From Rhodococcus sp. OK302 (lineage in GTDB: Bacteria > Actinomycetota > Actinomycetes > Mycobacteriales > Mycobacteriaceae), in assembly GCF_002245895.1 (NCBI RefSeq), contig NZ_NPJZ01000001.1, forward strand, positions 434,001-498,000: DNA of 64,000 nucleotides, read 5' to 3'. Each line of letters starts with the position of its first letter. The first letter of the stretch is position 1. This document shows positions 7,742-17,343 of this stretch, piece after piece. Position numbers and translations under genes: made by a program. Below the pieces are notes generated by a model. That model ran no database searches. It saw nothing but the letters and a program-made list of their open reading frames with translations, and was not told where the DNA came from.

Positions 7742-8662
7742 CTAGCTCTTGGGCGTGAACGCCGCAAGCGGTTCGGTACCGGTCCAGTCGTGGCCCCAGT
7801 AGCTGTCCGCCGTGATTTCCTCAGCGGTGTAATACGTTTCGTCGACTGCCATGCCCTCGCAACCGAACTCGAGGTCCCAGCCACCCGGGGCCCGCACGTA
7901 GAACGAGACCATCTTGTCGTTCGTGTGGCGGCCCAATGTGGAGGAGATCGAGAAACCGAGCTTGGAAACGCGATCGAGTGCCTGACCGACGGCGTCGAGA
8001 GTCTCGGCCTCCATCATCAGGTGCACCAGACCGGGCTCTTCGACCGGAGGCGCCGGGCACAGAGCCAGGCTGTGGTGGCGAGTGTTGACACCCATGAACC
8101 GGACGCGGCGAGCCGGCATCGGTGCATCGATGCCACCGAGGCGGATGGAGCCACGCGGCAGGAAGCCGAGCACCTCGGTGTAGAAGGCGTAGGCCTCGTC
8201 GAACTTCGTAACCGGAAGAACCACGTGACCGAGGCCCTGATCGCCGGTGACAAAACGTCCACCGTGCGGGGTGACCAGCGGGCTGTGATCGAGAACCGGT
8301 CCGAAGAAGATCTCGACGCGGTTGCCGTTGGGATCGTTGAACGCGATGACCTCTTCGGCGTCGCGGTAGCTGGCGTCGACGTCGGAGAGAACGTCGACGA
8401 CGACGCCGGCCTTCTCGACTGCTTCGCGAACACGCTGGAGTGCGAACTGATCTCGCACCTCCCAGCCAACGGCGAGTGCCTTGTCCGACTCACCCGGCAG
8501 GACGATCAGGCGGCTACGACGCTCGTCGAGGCGGAGGTAAAGTCCGTCCTCTTCCGGGCCACTGCCTACTGCGAGGCCGAGTCCGTCGACCACGAGCTCG
8601 CGCCAGCGAGCCACGTCCTGCGTTTGGATCCTGAGATATCCCAGGCCCCGAATTTCAGTCAT
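7742..8662 (-). CDS. hsaC: Extradiol ring-cleavage dioxygenase (HsaC/BphC-type)
   Basis: A 306-residue type I extradiol dioxygenase with two VOC domains. The Fe(II) ligands of this family match His146 (LGHVVL), His214 (LVHLMME) and Glu265 (LEFGCEG). The enzyme would cleave a catechol next to its hydroxyls; in steroid breakdown HsaC cleaves 3,4-DHSA. It is the last gene of the cluster read hsaD-kstD-hsaE-hsaG-hsaF-hsaA-hsaC, and the presence of KstD and HsaA homologues favours a steroid-type catechol over biphenyl-type ones. Sequence identity to the known HsaC looks moderate, so the ring substituents may differ. Confidence 0.85.
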   Translation of the reverse strand: MTEIRGLGYLRIQTQDVARWRELVVDGLGLAVGSGPEEDGLYLRLDERRSRLIVLPGESDKALAVGWEVRDQFALQRVREAVEKAGVVVDVLSDVDASYRDAEEVIAFNDPNGNRVEIFFGPVLDHSPLVTPHGGRFVTGDQGLGHVVLPVTKFDEAYAFYTEVLGFLPRGSIRLGGIDAPMPARRVRFMGVNTRHHSLALCPAPPVEEPGLVHLMMEAETLDAVGQALDRVSKLGFSISSTLGRHTNDKMVSFYVRAPGGWDLEFGCEGMAVDETYYTAEEITADSYWGHDWTGTEPLAAFTPKS

Positions 8663-8696
8663 GCCTAACCGTCCTAAGTTGGTAAAAGGGAGTGAA

Positions 8697-9875
8697 TCAG
8701 ATCATCGAGCGGTGGATGCCCTGCGGCTCGCCACCGAGCTGCGAGAGCGTCGACGAGTGGAAGATCGATCCGGGCACGTGGATGGCGTGAGCCAGGCCGG
8801 CGTGCGCGTCACGCCAGAAGCGCTGCATCGGGGTGTTGAGCTGCAATGCGCCGCCGCCGGAGCGAGCGAAGATCTCATCCACGGCGCGCACTGCACGCCA
8901 CGCGGCAGCCGTCTGGGTGCGTCGACCGATGGCGCGGAGCTCGAAGGAGACTTCCTGGCCCTTCTCGGTCATGTCCCAGAAGCGGTCGACCGTTTCCAGG
9001 ATCGCTGCACGCGAAGCGGCGATCTCGGCAGCAGCCTCACCGATGGCGAAGAGTACGTACGGATCTTCCTTGATCGGAACACCGCTGACCGTCACGCGCT
9101 CACGCTGCGCAGCCATGTTGCACGCGAGTGCACCTTCGGCGATACCGATCAGCGAGGAGGTGATACCGAGCGGGAAGATGCAGGAGAACGGGAACTTGTA
9201 CAGGGTCTCCGTGCGACCCGCTTCCTTCCAGGCCGTGCCGTCGTACACCTTGCCGGCGTCGATGGTGCGGTAGGTGGGAAGGAAAGCGTCCTTGACAATG
9301 AGGTCCTTGGAGCCGGTTCCACGCAGGCCGACGACGTTCCAGCTTTCCTGGTCGATCTCGTAATCGCTGCGCGGGAGAAGCACGTGCAGGTGCTTCGGCG
9401 GCATGAGGGGACGGCCGTTCTCGTCGCCGATCATGGCGCCGATCATGACCCAGTCACAGTGATCCGTTCCCGAAGAGAAGGACCAGCGGCCGTTGAGGAT
9501 GTAACCACCGTCGACGGGCTTTGCGACGCCCATCGGTGCGTACGGGGAAGCCATCCAGGTGTCAGGGTTTTCGCCCCAAACCTCTTCCTGTGCCTTCTTG
9601 TCGAAGAAGGCAAGCTCCCACGGGTGGACGCCGACGATGCCGCTGACCCAGCCGGTTGCACCATCCATCGCACCGATAGCCATTGCCGTCTCGGCAAACT
9701 CGCGGGGGTGAGCTTCGAGCCCACCGTATTCCTTGGGCTGGAACATACGGATGACGCCGGAATCGCGAAGGCGCTTCGCGTTGCCGTCCGTCAGCTGCAT
9801 GAGCTTGTCGCCCTCGATGCCGCCTGCGCGGATCTCGTCGGCGAACTGAACAATATTGTCTAGAACCTGTCCCAT
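8697..9875 (-). CDS. hsaA: HsaA-type flavin-dependent monooxygenase (oxygenase component)
   Basis: A 392-residue acyl-CoA-dehydrogenase-fold protein. The stretches GATGWVSGIVGVHPWELAFFD, EEVWGENP and QRFWRDAHAGLAHA match the HsaA / group D flavin monooxygenase family rather than true acyl-CoA dehydrogenases. It would hydroxylate a phenol (3-HSA in steroid breakdown) to the catechol used by the adjacent dioxygenase, using reduced flavin from a separate reductase. No HsaB-type flavin reductase gene is present in the window, so the reductase must be encoded elsewhere. It lies 34 bases before hsaC and 39 bases after hsaF. Confidence 0.85.
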   Translation of the reverse strand: MGQVLDNIVQFADEIRAGGIEGDKLMQLTDGNAKRLRDSGVIRMFQPKEYGGLEAHPREFAETAMAIGAMDGATGWVSGIVGVHPWELAFFDKKAQEEVWGENPDTWMASPYAPMGVAKPVDGGYILNGRWSFSSGTDHCDWVMIGAMIGDENGRPLMPPKHLHVLLPRSDYEIDQESWNVVGLRGTGSKDLIVKDAFLPTYRTIDAGKVYDGTAWKEAGRTETLYKFPFSCIFPLGITSSLIGIAEGALACNMAAQRERVTVSGVPIKEDPYVLFAIGEAAAEIAASRAAILETVDRFWDMTEKGQEVSFELRAIGRRTQTAAAWRAVRAVDEIFARSGGGALQLNTPMQRFWRDAHAGLAHAIHVPGSIFHSSTLSQLGGEPQGIHRSMI

Positions 9876-9914
9876 GATTTTCTTCGCTTTCTGGTATCGG
9901 TACCCGGCAAATGC

Positions 9915-10943
9915 CTAGGCAGAAGTCTTCGCGGCAAGTCCAAGCGCGATTTCGATCAACTGATCTTCCTGCCCACCCACAAGCTTGCGACGACCGGCCT
10001 CGATAAGGATGGCCGCACCGGAAACTCCGTAGCGCTTTGCGTGCGCGTCGGCGTGCTTGAGGAAGCTGGAGTAGACGCCCGCGTAACCCATGGTCAGCGA
10101 GAGGCGATCCAGCTGGCATTCACCGTCCATGATGGGACGAACGACGTCTTCGGCGGCGTCGATGATCTTGAGAGTGTCGATACCCGTACGGATACCGAGC
10201 TTTTCGGCGACGGCGACAAACGCCTCAACCGGGGTGTTACCGGCACCGGCACCGAAACGACGTGTCGAGCCGTCGATCTGCAGTGCGCCGGCCTGAACGG
10301 CGAGCACGGAGTTTGCGACGCCGAGGCCCAGGTTCTCGTGTCCGTGGAAGCCGACCTGTGCGTCGCTGCCGAGTTCCGCGACGAGCGCGGAGACGCGGTC
10401 ACTGACGTCGTTCATGATCAAGGCGCCGGCGGAGTCGACGACGTAGACGCACTGGCAACCGGCGTCGGCCATGATGCGAGCCTGCGCGGCCAGCTTCTCC
10501 GGTGTGGTGCTGTGCGACATCATCAGGAAGCCAACGGTTTCCAGACCGAGGTCGCGGGCCAGACCGAAGTGCTGGATGGAGATGTCAGCTTCGGTGCAGT
10601 GCGTGGCGATACGGCAGATGGATGCGCCGTTGTCCGCAGCCTCGCGGATGTCGGACTGCACGCCCAGACCCGGAAGCATGAGGAAAGCGATCTTGGCTTG
10701 CTTCGCCGTGGCGACCGCAGCCTTGATCAGTTCCTGCTCCGGGGTGTGGCTGAACCCGTAGTTGAAGGACGAGCCGCCGAGGCCGTCGCCGTGGGTGACC
10801 TCGATGACCGGCACGCCGGCCTCGTCGAGGGCGCCGACGATCGAGCGAACGTGGTCAACGGTGAACTGGTGGCGCTTGGCGTGGGAACCATCGCGCAGGG
10901 ACGAATCGGTGACCCGGATATCGAGGTCTGCACTGTAGGGCAT
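9915..10943 (-). CDS. hsaF: 4-hydroxy-2-oxovalerate-type aldolase
   Basis: A 342-residue DRE-TIM metalloaldolase: metal-binding [13 protein letters not shown] near the N-terminus, [15 protein letters not shown] in the middle and a C-terminal communication domain ([17 protein letters not shown]). It cleaves a 4-hydroxy-2-oxoacid to pyruvate and an aldehyde, which is passed to the partner dehydrogenase. The partner gene lies 37 bases upstream, as is usual for HsaF-HsaG, BphI-BphJ and similar pairs. In this context the aldehyde would be propionaldehyde if the ring is steroid-like. Confidence 0.93.
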   Translation of the reverse strand: MPYSADLDIRVTDSSLRDGSHAKRHQFTVDHVRSIVGALDEAGVPVIEVTHGDGLGGSSFNYGFSHTPEQELIKAAVATAKQAKIAFLMLPGLGVQSDIREAADNGASICRIATHCTEADISIQHFGLARDLGLETVGFLMMSHSTTPEKLAAQARIMADAGCQCVYVVDSAGALIMNDVSDRVSALVAELGSDAQVGFHGHENLGLGVANSVLAVQAGALQIDGSTRRFGAGAGNTPVEAFVAVAEKLGIRTGIDTLKIIDAAEDVVRPIMDGECQLDRLSLTMGYAGVYSSFLKHADAHAKRYGVSGAAILIEAGRRKLVGGQEDQLIEIALGLAAKTSA

Positions 10944-10980
10944 CGTCTTGATTTCCTTTAGAGAGAGATGAGTATTCGGG

Positions 10981-11883
10981 TCAGACGCGGGAAGCGAGCA
11001 AGGCTGTGGCGAAACTTTCGCCGACCTTTGTCGCCGCGGCCGTCATGATGTCGAGGTTGCCCGAGTACGGCGGCAGGAAGTCGCCCGCGCCCTCGACCTC
11101 GAGGAAGATGCCGACGCGTGCGAGGCCGCCGCTGATCGGTGTCGGGTCGTCGTACTGCGGTTCTGCGCGCAACCGGTATCCCGGTACGTAGGACTGAACT
11201 GCGGCGGCGATCTCATGGATCGACTTGGTGATCGCGTCACGATCAGCGTCTGCGGGGATGGAGCAGAAGACGGTGTCCTTCATGAACATCGGCGGCTCGG
11301 CCGGGTTCAGGATGATGATCGCCTTGCCCTTCTTGGCGCCACCGATGGTCTCGATTCCACGACTCGTGGTGATCGTGAACTCGTCGATGTTGGCGCGCGT
11401 GCCGGGGCCCGCCGACGGCGAAGCAACGCTGGCCACGATCTCGGCGTAGGCAACCTCGACGACGCGGGAGACGGCGTAGACCATCGGGATGGTCGCCTGT
11501 CCGCCACAGGTGATGAGGTTGACGTTGTGAGCGTCGAGGTGCGCACCCATGTTCACGGCCGGGACCACTGCAGGTCCGATCGCTGCCGGGGTGAGGTCGA
11601 CGGCCTGGATGCCCAGAGCCTGGTAGCGCGGCGCGTTGGCGCGGTGCACGTACGCGGACGTTGCCTCGAAGATGATGTCGGGGAGCTCGTCCTGAGCGAG
11701 CAGCCAATCAACACCGTCACCGCTGGCGACAATGCCGTGATCGGCAGCGCGGCGCAGGCCTTCGCTGGTGGGATCGACGCCGATCATCCACTTGGGCTCG
11801 ATGAGCTCGGAGCGAAGCAGCTTGTACATGAGATCGGTGCCGATGTTGCCCGGGCCGATGATCGCAGCGGAAACCTTGGTCAC
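10981..11883 (-). CDS. hsaG: Acylating aldehyde dehydrogenase (acetaldehyde/propionaldehyde)
   Basis: A 300-residue enzyme with a Rossmann motif IIGPGNIG (residues 8-15) and catalytic Cys126 in [12 protein letters not shown]. It converts the aldehyde released by the aldolase to an acyl-CoA with NAD+ and CoA, in a complex with it. Length and motifs are those of the HsaG/BphJ/DmpF family. It is 11 bases downstream of the hydratase gene and 37 bases upstream of the aldolase gene. Confidence 0.93.
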   Translation of the reverse strand: MTKVSAAIIGPGNIGTDLMYKLLRSELIEPKWMIGVDPTSEGLRRAADHGIVASGDGVDWLLAQDELPDIIFEATSAYVHRANAPRYQALGIQAVDLTPAAIGPAVVPAVNMGAHLDAHNVNLITCGGQATIPMVYAVSRVVEVAYAEIVASVASPSAGPGTRANIDEFTITTSRGIETIGGAKKGKAIIILNPAEPPMFMKDTVFCSIPADADRDAITKSIHEIAAAVQSYVPGYRLRAEPQYDDPTPISGGLARVGIFLEVEGAGDFLPPYSGNLDIMTAAATKVGESFATALLASRV

Positions 11884-11894
11884 AGGTTCAGTCC

Positions 11895-12680
11895 TTACTT
11901 GAATTCTACTGTTACGGAGCCGATTTCACTGAAGTCAGCACGGAAGACATCGCCGGGGCGGGCATCGATCGCGCGAGTGCACGATCCGGGAAGGATCACG
12001 TGTCCCGCTTCGAGGCGCACACCGAAACTTGCAACCTTGCGCGCCAACCAAGCAACCGCCTTGGTCGGGTTGCCCAGAACGGCGGAGGCGTCGCCACGCG
12101 CGATTTCCTCGTCACCCTGGAACAGGACTGCGGAGATGGAACCGATATCGACCTGCGAAGGAGCGATACGTCCCTGGCCGAGAATGACACCGGCCGAGGA
12201 AGCATTGTCCGCGATCGTGTCAGCGAGACCGATCTTCCAGTCCTTGATACGCGAATCGATGAGTTCGATACTCGGCACGATGTAGTCCGTCGCCGCCAGG
12301 ACGTCTTCCTCGGTGCAATCCTCGCCGGGGAGCGTCTTGCCGAGCACGTAGCCGATCTCGACCTCGATGCGCGGGTAGCAGAACGCTGCCGTATCGATCG
12401 GGGTGCCCTCGTTGTAGACCATGCTCGACAGCAGGTGACCGTAGTCGGGCTCGTCGACGCCCATCATCTTCTGCATGACCTCGGAAGACAGTCCGACCTT
12501 GTGACCGTAGACGGTCTCACCGGATTCGATGCGCTTGCGAATGTTGAGCAGTGCAATCTCGTAGGAATCGACGACGTCGATATCCGGGAAAGTACTGATC
12601 AGCGGGTCGATCGGGGCGCGATCACGCTCGGCGGCCCACAGAAGATTTGCGGCGGAAACTCGCTGCGAATCGCTGAGCAT
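11895..12680 (-). CDS. hsaE: 2-hydroxypenta-2,4-dienoate hydratase-type enzyme
   Basis: About 261 residues of the 2-keto-4-pentenoate hydratase / fumarylacetoacetase-fold family. [35 protein letters not shown] and [16 protein letters not shown] are typical and carry the acidic metal ligands. I chose ATG 12680 because AGGAGG lies at ideal spacing; the open frame upstream crosses an intergenic hairpin. It hydrates the dienoate left after C-C hydrolysis, giving the aldolase substrate. A 162-base gap with a large hairpin separates it from kstD. Confidence 0.92.
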   Translation of the reverse strand: MLSDSQRVSAANLLWAAERDRAPIDPLISTFPDIDVVDSYEIALLNIRKRIESGETVYGHKVGLSSEVMQKMMGVDEPDYGHLLSSMVYNEGTPIDTAAFCYPRIEVEIGYVLGKTLPGEDCTEEDVLAATDYIVPSIELIDSRIKDWKIGLADTIADNASSAGVILGQGRIAPSQVDIGSISAVLFQGDEEIARGDASAVLGNPTKAVAWLARKVASFGVRLEAGHVILPGSCTRAIDARPGDVFRADFSEIGSVTVEFK

Positions 12681-12778
12681 CGCGTCCTCCTGAAAAAATG
12701 TGGGGGTGATGAAAATCTGTTGGTCAAACGGTGGCAGGAACTGCGCCGAAGTGCAGAAATCCTTCCCAGTGAGTGGGA

Positions 12779-12836
12779 GCGGCCCCTGTGCGCCTTTTCG
12801 GTAGTGGGTACTACCAGAAAGGCACACAGGGGCCGC
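12779..12836 (-). repeat. Intergenic hairpin of a repeated family (copy 1, divergent)
   Basis: GCGGCCCCTGTGCGCCTTT pairs with AAAGG-CACACAGGGGCCGC around an inner GGTAGT/ACTACC stem. The GTGCGCCTTT arm is shared with hairpins at 19975-20019 and 60949-60990. This copy sits between kstD and hsaE in the same transcription unit, so it could attenuate or protect part of the operon message. Confidence 0.65.
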
Positions 12837-12842
12837 AGGCCC

Positions 12843-14501
12843 CTACTTTGCTGCTACGTGGTTCGCAGCGATGTAACCGAAGACCATGGCGGGACCGATG
12901 GTCGCGCCGGCGCCGGCGTACTCGTTGCCCATGACGGACGCAGAAGTGTTACCGGTTGCGTAGAGACCGTCGATGATCGAGCCGTCTTCGCGGATGACAC
13001 GGGCGGTGGCGTCGGTGACGAGGCCACCCTTGGTGCCGAGGTCGCCGGCTTCACAGCGGATCGCGTAGAACGGTCCCTTGACGATTTCGTCGAGGTTCGG
13101 GTTCTTCATCGTCGGGTCGCCGTAGTACTGGTCGTAGGCGCTGTCGCCGCGACCGAAGTCCTCGTCCTTGCCACTGCGGGCAAAGCCGTTGAACCGGTCG
13201 ACGGTGCCGAGCATCTTGTCGGCCGGAACACCGATCTTCTCGGCGAGCTCACGCAGCGAGTCCGCCTTGTGAATGACACCCGAGTCGTAGAAGCCCTGAG
13301 GGAAGGGCATGTTCGGCAGAACCTGAGCGAACGGGTAGCGGTTCTTCGCCTTGGTATCCATGACAAACCACGCCGGAACGTGTCCACCTTCGAGCTGGTC
13401 GTGCACGAAGTTGACGTACGGCGACGACTCGTTGGTGAAGCGCTCACCCTTGGCGTTGATGATGATGGACGGCGGGATGCAACGCTCCGAGACCAACGGG
13501 ATGACTGCGCCCATCGGGTGGAACACAGACGGCATCCACCAAGCATCATCCATGAGATCGACTGCAGCGCCGAGCTTCTGGCCCGCACGAATACCGTCGC
13601 CGGTGTTCTCGCGTGCACCGGCGCTGATGTTCGCGACGCCGTTCTCGGGCAGGTACTGCGCGCGCATCTCGTTGTTATGGTCGAAGCCGCCGGTAGCCAG
13701 CAGCACGCCCTTGCGGGCACCGATGCGAACGGTCTTGCCGTCACGCTCAGCCAACACACCAACCACGGTTCCGTGGTCGTCGACGATCATTTCGGTCATG
13801 GATGTCTTGAGCCACAACGGAACTCCGGCGTCCTTGAGGACCATGCGCATACGAGCAACCAGAGCGCGGCCACCCGTGGACATGTGGCGACGAAGAACCA
13901 TGTTGGACGCAACGCGCCACGCTGCAACCAGAGAAGCCTTGCGGCCCTTCCAGGTTCGCTTGACCATCGCCAGATCGTGGTAGTCCTTGGACGTGACCCA
14001 CAGGCCCAACGGGCCCTTCATGGAGTTGGGGCGCTGATACTTCTCGTCTTCCTTCAGTGCACGCGTATCGAACGGCTTGCATTCGATGGTGCGACCGAGC
14101 GGACGTCCACCGTCGTACTCCGGGTGGTAATCCGAGTAGCCCTTGACCCAGTACAGCTTCATGTGGGGGCTCTTGTCGAGCAACTTCATCAACTCGGGGC
14201 CCTGGTCGACGTAGGCGTCGAGACGGTCCGCCGAGATCTTGCCCTCGGTGATGATGTCGAGGTAGCGACGGATCGACTCACGTGAATCGCCGGCGCCCTT
14301 CTCGATCAGCGTCGGAGCGTTGGGAATCCAGATACCGCCGCCGGAAATCGCCGTCGAACCGCCGTACGTCTTGCCCTTGTCGATGATGAGGGTGTCAAGC
14401 CCACGATCAGCCGCCGTGATGGCTGCAGACATACCGCCGCCGCCACTGCCGACCACCAGGAAGTCGACCTCGTGGTCGAACTTCACTGTGCTGTCCGTCA
14501 T
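12843..14501 (-). CDS. kstD: 3-ketosteroid delta1-dehydrogenase
   Basis: A 552-residue FAD flavoprotein. The N-terminal FAD motif is VVGSGGGGMSAAITAADRG, followed by YGGSTAISGGGIWIPN, both typical of KstD. The C-terminal NEYAGAGATIGPAM carries Tyr528, equivalent to the catalytic tyrosine near the end of known KstDs. It would put a 1,2-double bond into a 3-keto-4-ene steroid A ring, leading to aromatisation after 9-hydroxylation. Its ATG overlaps the hsaD stop codon (TAATG), so the two are translationally coupled. No 9-hydroxylase (KshA/KshB) is present in the window. Confidence 0.9.
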   Translation of the reverse strand: MTDSTVKFDHEVDFLVVGSGGGGMSAAITAADRGLDTLIIDKGKTYGGSTAISGGGIWIPNAPTLIEKGAGDSRESIRRYLDIITEGKISADRLDAYVDQGPELMKLLDKSPHMKLYWVKGYSDYHPEYDGGRPLGRTIECKPFDTRALKEDEKYQRPNSMKGPLGLWVTSKDYHDLAMVKRTWKGRKASLVAAWRVASNMVLRRHMSTGGRALVARMRMVLKDAGVPLWLKTSMTEMIVDDHGTVVGVLAERDGKTVRIGARKGVLLATGGFDHNNEMRAQYLPENGVANISAGARENTGDGIRAGQKLGAAVDLMDDAWWMPSVFHPMGAVIPLVSERCIPPSIIINAKGERFTNESSPYVNFVHDQLEGGHVPAWFVMDTKAKNRYPFAQVLPNMPFPQGFYDSGVIHKADSLRELAEKIGVPADKMLGTVDRFNGFARSGKDEDFGRGDSAYDQYYGDPTMKNPNLDEIVKGPFYAIRCEAGDLGTKGGLVTDATARVIREDGSIIDGLYATGNTSASVMGNEYAGAGATIGPAMVFGYIAANHVAAK

Positions 14502-15373
14502 TACTTGTTGCCTTCGGAGCGGGTGAGGAAGGCCAGAACGGTTGCGACCCAGGCGTCGCGGGCCTCGATCATCGTCCAGTGGCCACAGTTGGGGAAGATG
14601 TGAACTTCACCGTTGGGGATGTCGCGCATCGGCAGAATCGCCAAGTCGACGGGGCTGACGCGGTCGTCGCGTCCCCAGGTGAGAAGCGTCGGAGCCTTGA
14701 TCTTGTTGAGCTGCGCCCAGTACGGAACTGCGGTCGATGCAGCTGCTGCGGCGCCCATGGCGGCCATGGCCTTGCTGCTGTACATGCGGCGCGCGATCTC
14801 GAGCGTCTTCGGCTCGGTTGCCAATGCCCAGCGCTCTTCGATGAGCTGCTCGGTCACGACAGCGGGGTCGAAGACCATCGACTTCAACCAGCGAACGAGA
14901 GACTCACGGGAAGGGTTGTCCGTGAACTCCATGAGGAGCTTGATGCCTTCACCGGGTCCGGGCGAGAAGGTGTTCTTGCCCATGCCGCCGATGGTGACGA
15001 GCTTGCTCACTCGGTGCGGTTCGTCGATCGCAACCTTGGTGGCAACGATGCCGCCCATGGAGTTGCCGATCATGTGGACGGGGCCGAGCCCGAGACCGTC
15101 GAGGAACAGTCCGACCGAAGCCTGGGCCATCATCATCGGATGGCCTTCGCCGGGATCGCTGACACCGAACCCGGGGAACTCGAGAACGTAGCAATGGAAG
15201 TGCTGGGCGAATTCCGCGAGAACACCGCGGTAATTGCGCCAACCGGTCACGCCGGGGCCCGATCCGTGCAGCAGCAGCAACGGCGGGCCGTCGCCGGCCT
15301 CGTGGTAGCGAAGTACACCGAGATCGGTCTGCAGCTCTTTCAGAGTGTCCTCGTAGCTCAGTTCAGTCGTCAT
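14501..15373 (-). CDS. hsaD: Meta-cleavage product hydrolase (HsaD/BphD-type)
   Basis: A 290-residue alpha/beta hydrolase with HGSGPG near residue 36, nucleophile Ser105 in GNSMGG, probable acid Asp237 in GRDDRV and His265 in NCGHW. These are the signatures of C-C bond hydrolases acting on ring-cleavage products. In steroid breakdown HsaD splits 4,9-DSHA to HIP and a C5 dienoate. It begins 151 bases after a binding-protein gene and overlaps kstD. Confidence 0.9.
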   Translation of the reverse strand: MTTELSYEDTLKELQTDLGVLRYHEAGDGPPLLLLHGSGPGVTGWRNYRGVLAEFAQHFHCYVLEFPGFGVSDPGEGHPMMMAQASVGLFLDGLGLGPVHMIGNSMGGIVATKVAIDEPHRVSKLVTIGGMGKNTFSPGPGEGIKLLMEFTDNPSRESLVRWLKSMVFDPAVVTEQLIEERWALATEPKTLEIARRMYSSKAMAAMGAAAAASTAVPYWAQLNKIKAPTLLTWGRDDRVSPVDLAILPMRDIPNGEVHIFPNCGHWTMIEARDAWVATVLAFLTRSEGNK

Positions 15374-15524
15374 GCTGCAAACGTTGCCATCACCGCCGCT
15401 GAGCTGGTACTAACCGTCCCGATCAGCGAGACAGCAAGGGGTAAATTCTAGGCGCCCACGCGACAAACGGGTATCGGCGGCGCAGGACTTCCAACGCCGC
15501 CGACACCCACTCTGACTAGGTGAT

Positions 15525-17141
15525 TCAGTTCTTCCAAACCTCGTCGAACAGCATGATGCTGTCGATGCTCTGCTGCAGTCCGTGAACGTTCTTGTTCCAG
15601 ACATCGAAGTTCGGGACGTTGCCCCAGACCTGCCACGGCACGGTCTCGTTGGCGCGCTCCTGAATCTTGGCGAGGACGGCCTTCTTGTCCTCGTCAGTGG
15701 TGGCGACGCCGAGCTGATCGAGCAGAACGTCCATCTGAGCATCCGAGTAGCCGGTGGCGTTGTTGCGGCCGCCGGTCTTGATGCCCGTGTAGAGGCGCTC
15801 GAACGGATCCGCTTCCGGAAGGCTGAGGGCACCCGTACTCATGTCGTAATCGTGGTCGACGTACATACGCTTGACCAGATCGCCGGCACCGGTGACGTAC
15901 TCGATCTGTGCGTCGAAGCCGACTGCATTGAGCATGGCCTGCACGCCCAGAGCAGTTGCCTGCGCCGACGGCTCCTGGATGGAGAGGAAGGTGATCTTGC
16001 CGTCGAAGCCGTCAGCCTTGGCCTGCGAGAGCAGGTCCTTCGCTTTGGCCGTGTCGATGCCGATCGGCGCGACGTCGTTGTGCCAGCGTGAAGTGTCCTG
16101 GAAGATCACCTGACCGGGCAGGCCCTTGCCGTTGTTGACGCGGGTGTTCAGCGTTTCCGGGTCGATGGCCAACGCCATTGCCTGACGGACTCGCACATCG
16201 GAGCCGGGGCGACCCGGAGCCATGTTCACGTTCGAGATGTAACCGAGCGACGGGATGTCGATGAAGCCCGGGTTGCCGCTGTCGATCAGATCGAGGATCG
16301 GCGCGAGCGTACGCATATACGCAGCGTCGATGCCGCCGGTCTTGAGAGCTTCAGCAGTCGGCTGAGCGCCGACGATGCTGATCAGCTTGAGCTTGTCGAC
16401 GTTCGGCGCTCCGCCGTAGTAGTCGGGACGAGCTGCCAGGACGAGTTCCACGTTGGGGGAGAAATTCTCGAGCGTGAACGCGCCGGCACCGATCGGGGTG
16501 AACTGGTCACCCTTCTGAGCTGTCGGGGCGACGATCATGCCCGGTCCGGTGGCCAGCATCGACTGAATGCCAGTCCACGGATCGACGAGGTTGAAGACAA
16601 CCGTCGTCGCGTCCGGGGTGTCCATCGAGGCGACCTTGGCGGCCCAGAGGCTGGACTGCGGTCCCTTGTTGGTGACGTAGCGGGTGATGCTGTCGGTGAC
16701 TGCCTTGGAGTCCAAAGGTGTTCCGTCGCTGAATGTCACGCCGTCACGAAGCTTTAATGTCCACGTCTTGCTGTCGCTGCTCGCCTCGAGCGACTTCGCC
16801 AGCTGCGGCACGAACTCCTGCTTGATGGGGTCGTAGCGCATCACGACGTCGTAGATCGCGCCGAGTTCACTGCCACCGGTAGAACCGGCAACCTGCCCCT
16901 TGGCAGGATCGAGCGTCGTCACTGCCGCATAGCCGCTGAATGTCAGCGTGCCACCCTTGGTGGGGGTGCCGGAATCAGCCTGTTCGTTGACCATGCCGAT
17001 CTTGAGCGCGGAACCCGATTCGACGGTTTCACCGCCGCCGCTCGACCCGTTGTCGGCGCAGGACGCCAGGAACATGCCGGCAGTAACTGCCAGGGTGACC
17101 GCGGTAAACCCGCGGCGGTAACGAAGGGAACTACGATTCAT
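15525..17141 (-). CDS. ABC transporter substrate-binding lipoprotein (family 5, DppA/OppA-type)
   Basis: About 538 residues. The start at 17141 (MNRSSLRYRRGF) has a perfect GGAGG site. A basic N-terminus and hydrophobic stretch end in the lipobox LASC, so it is probably a lipoprotein. The rest is a family 5 solute-binding protein (VVMRYDPIKQEFVPQLAKSLEAS, TWTLKLRDGVTFSDGTPLDSKAVTDSI). No permease or ATPase gene is nearby. As the first gene before hsaD/kstD it may capture the pathway substrate for a transporter encoded elsewhere, or act as a sensor. A double palindrome lies upstream. Confidence 0.88.
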   Translation of the reverse strand: MNRSSLRYRRGFTAVTLAVTAGMFLASCADNGSSGGGETVESGSALKIGMVNEQADSGTPTKGGTLTFSGYAAVTTLDPAKGQVAGSTGGSELGAIYDVVMRYDPIKQEFVPQLAKSLEASSDSKTWTLKLRDGVTFSDGTPLDSKAVTDSITRYVTNKGPQSSLWAAKVASMDTPDATTVVFNLVDPWTGIQSMLATGPGMIVAPTAQKGDQFTPIGAGAFTLENFSPNVELVLAARPDYYGGAPNVDKLKLISIVGAQPTAEALKTGGIDAAYMRTLAPILDLIDSGNPGFIDIPSLGYISNVNMAPGRPGSDVRVRQAMALAIDPETLNTRVNNGKGLPGQVIFQDTSRWHNDVAPIGIDTAKAKDLLSQAKADGFDGKITFLSIQEPSAQATALGVQAMLNAVGFDAQIEYVTGAGDLVKRMYVDHDYDMSTGALSLPEADPFERLYTGIKTGGRNNATGYSDAQMDVLLDQLGVATTDEDKKAVLAKIQERANETVPWQVWGNVPNFDVWNKNVHGLQQSIDSIMLFDEVWKN

Positions 17142-17187
17142 TCGAATTCCTCCAGAAGGTGATGTGATTCGACTGTCAATCACAAGG

Positions 17188-17215
17188 TGTTGCGCAACAA
17201 AGCTGTTGGACAACA
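17188..17215. promoter_or_regulatory. Tandem TGTTG-N2-CAACA operator candidate
   Basis: TGTTGCGCAACA (17188-17199, a perfect palindrome) and TGTTGGACAACA (17204-17215) are two copies 16 bases apart, centre to centre, 47-74 bases upstream of the lipoprotein start. Two in-phase copies suggest a dimer-of-dimers regulator controlling the whole kstD/hsa operon, perhaps the neighbouring IclR protein. Confidence 0.55.
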
Positions 17216-17343
17216 CAGGTTTGGCTTATGCGCCGAAGAATGTGTGTTCTACCGGGCGCCTCGGTCGACTCAGCCGACATCGTGATGCGATAACGATCCA
17301 CTGACTGTCTAACGCACTCGCCGCCGCACCGTCGCGTCACTAC

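Noticed and set aside
8661..9863. 400-codon open frame on the plus strand
   Set aside because: Antisense to hsaA; no motifs.
12000..14285. 761-codon open frame on the plus strand
   Set aside because: It runs antisense to kstD and hsaE, whose motifs are unambiguous. Its translation is Arg/Asp/Val-rich without motifs, as expected for an antisense frame of high-GC coding DNA.
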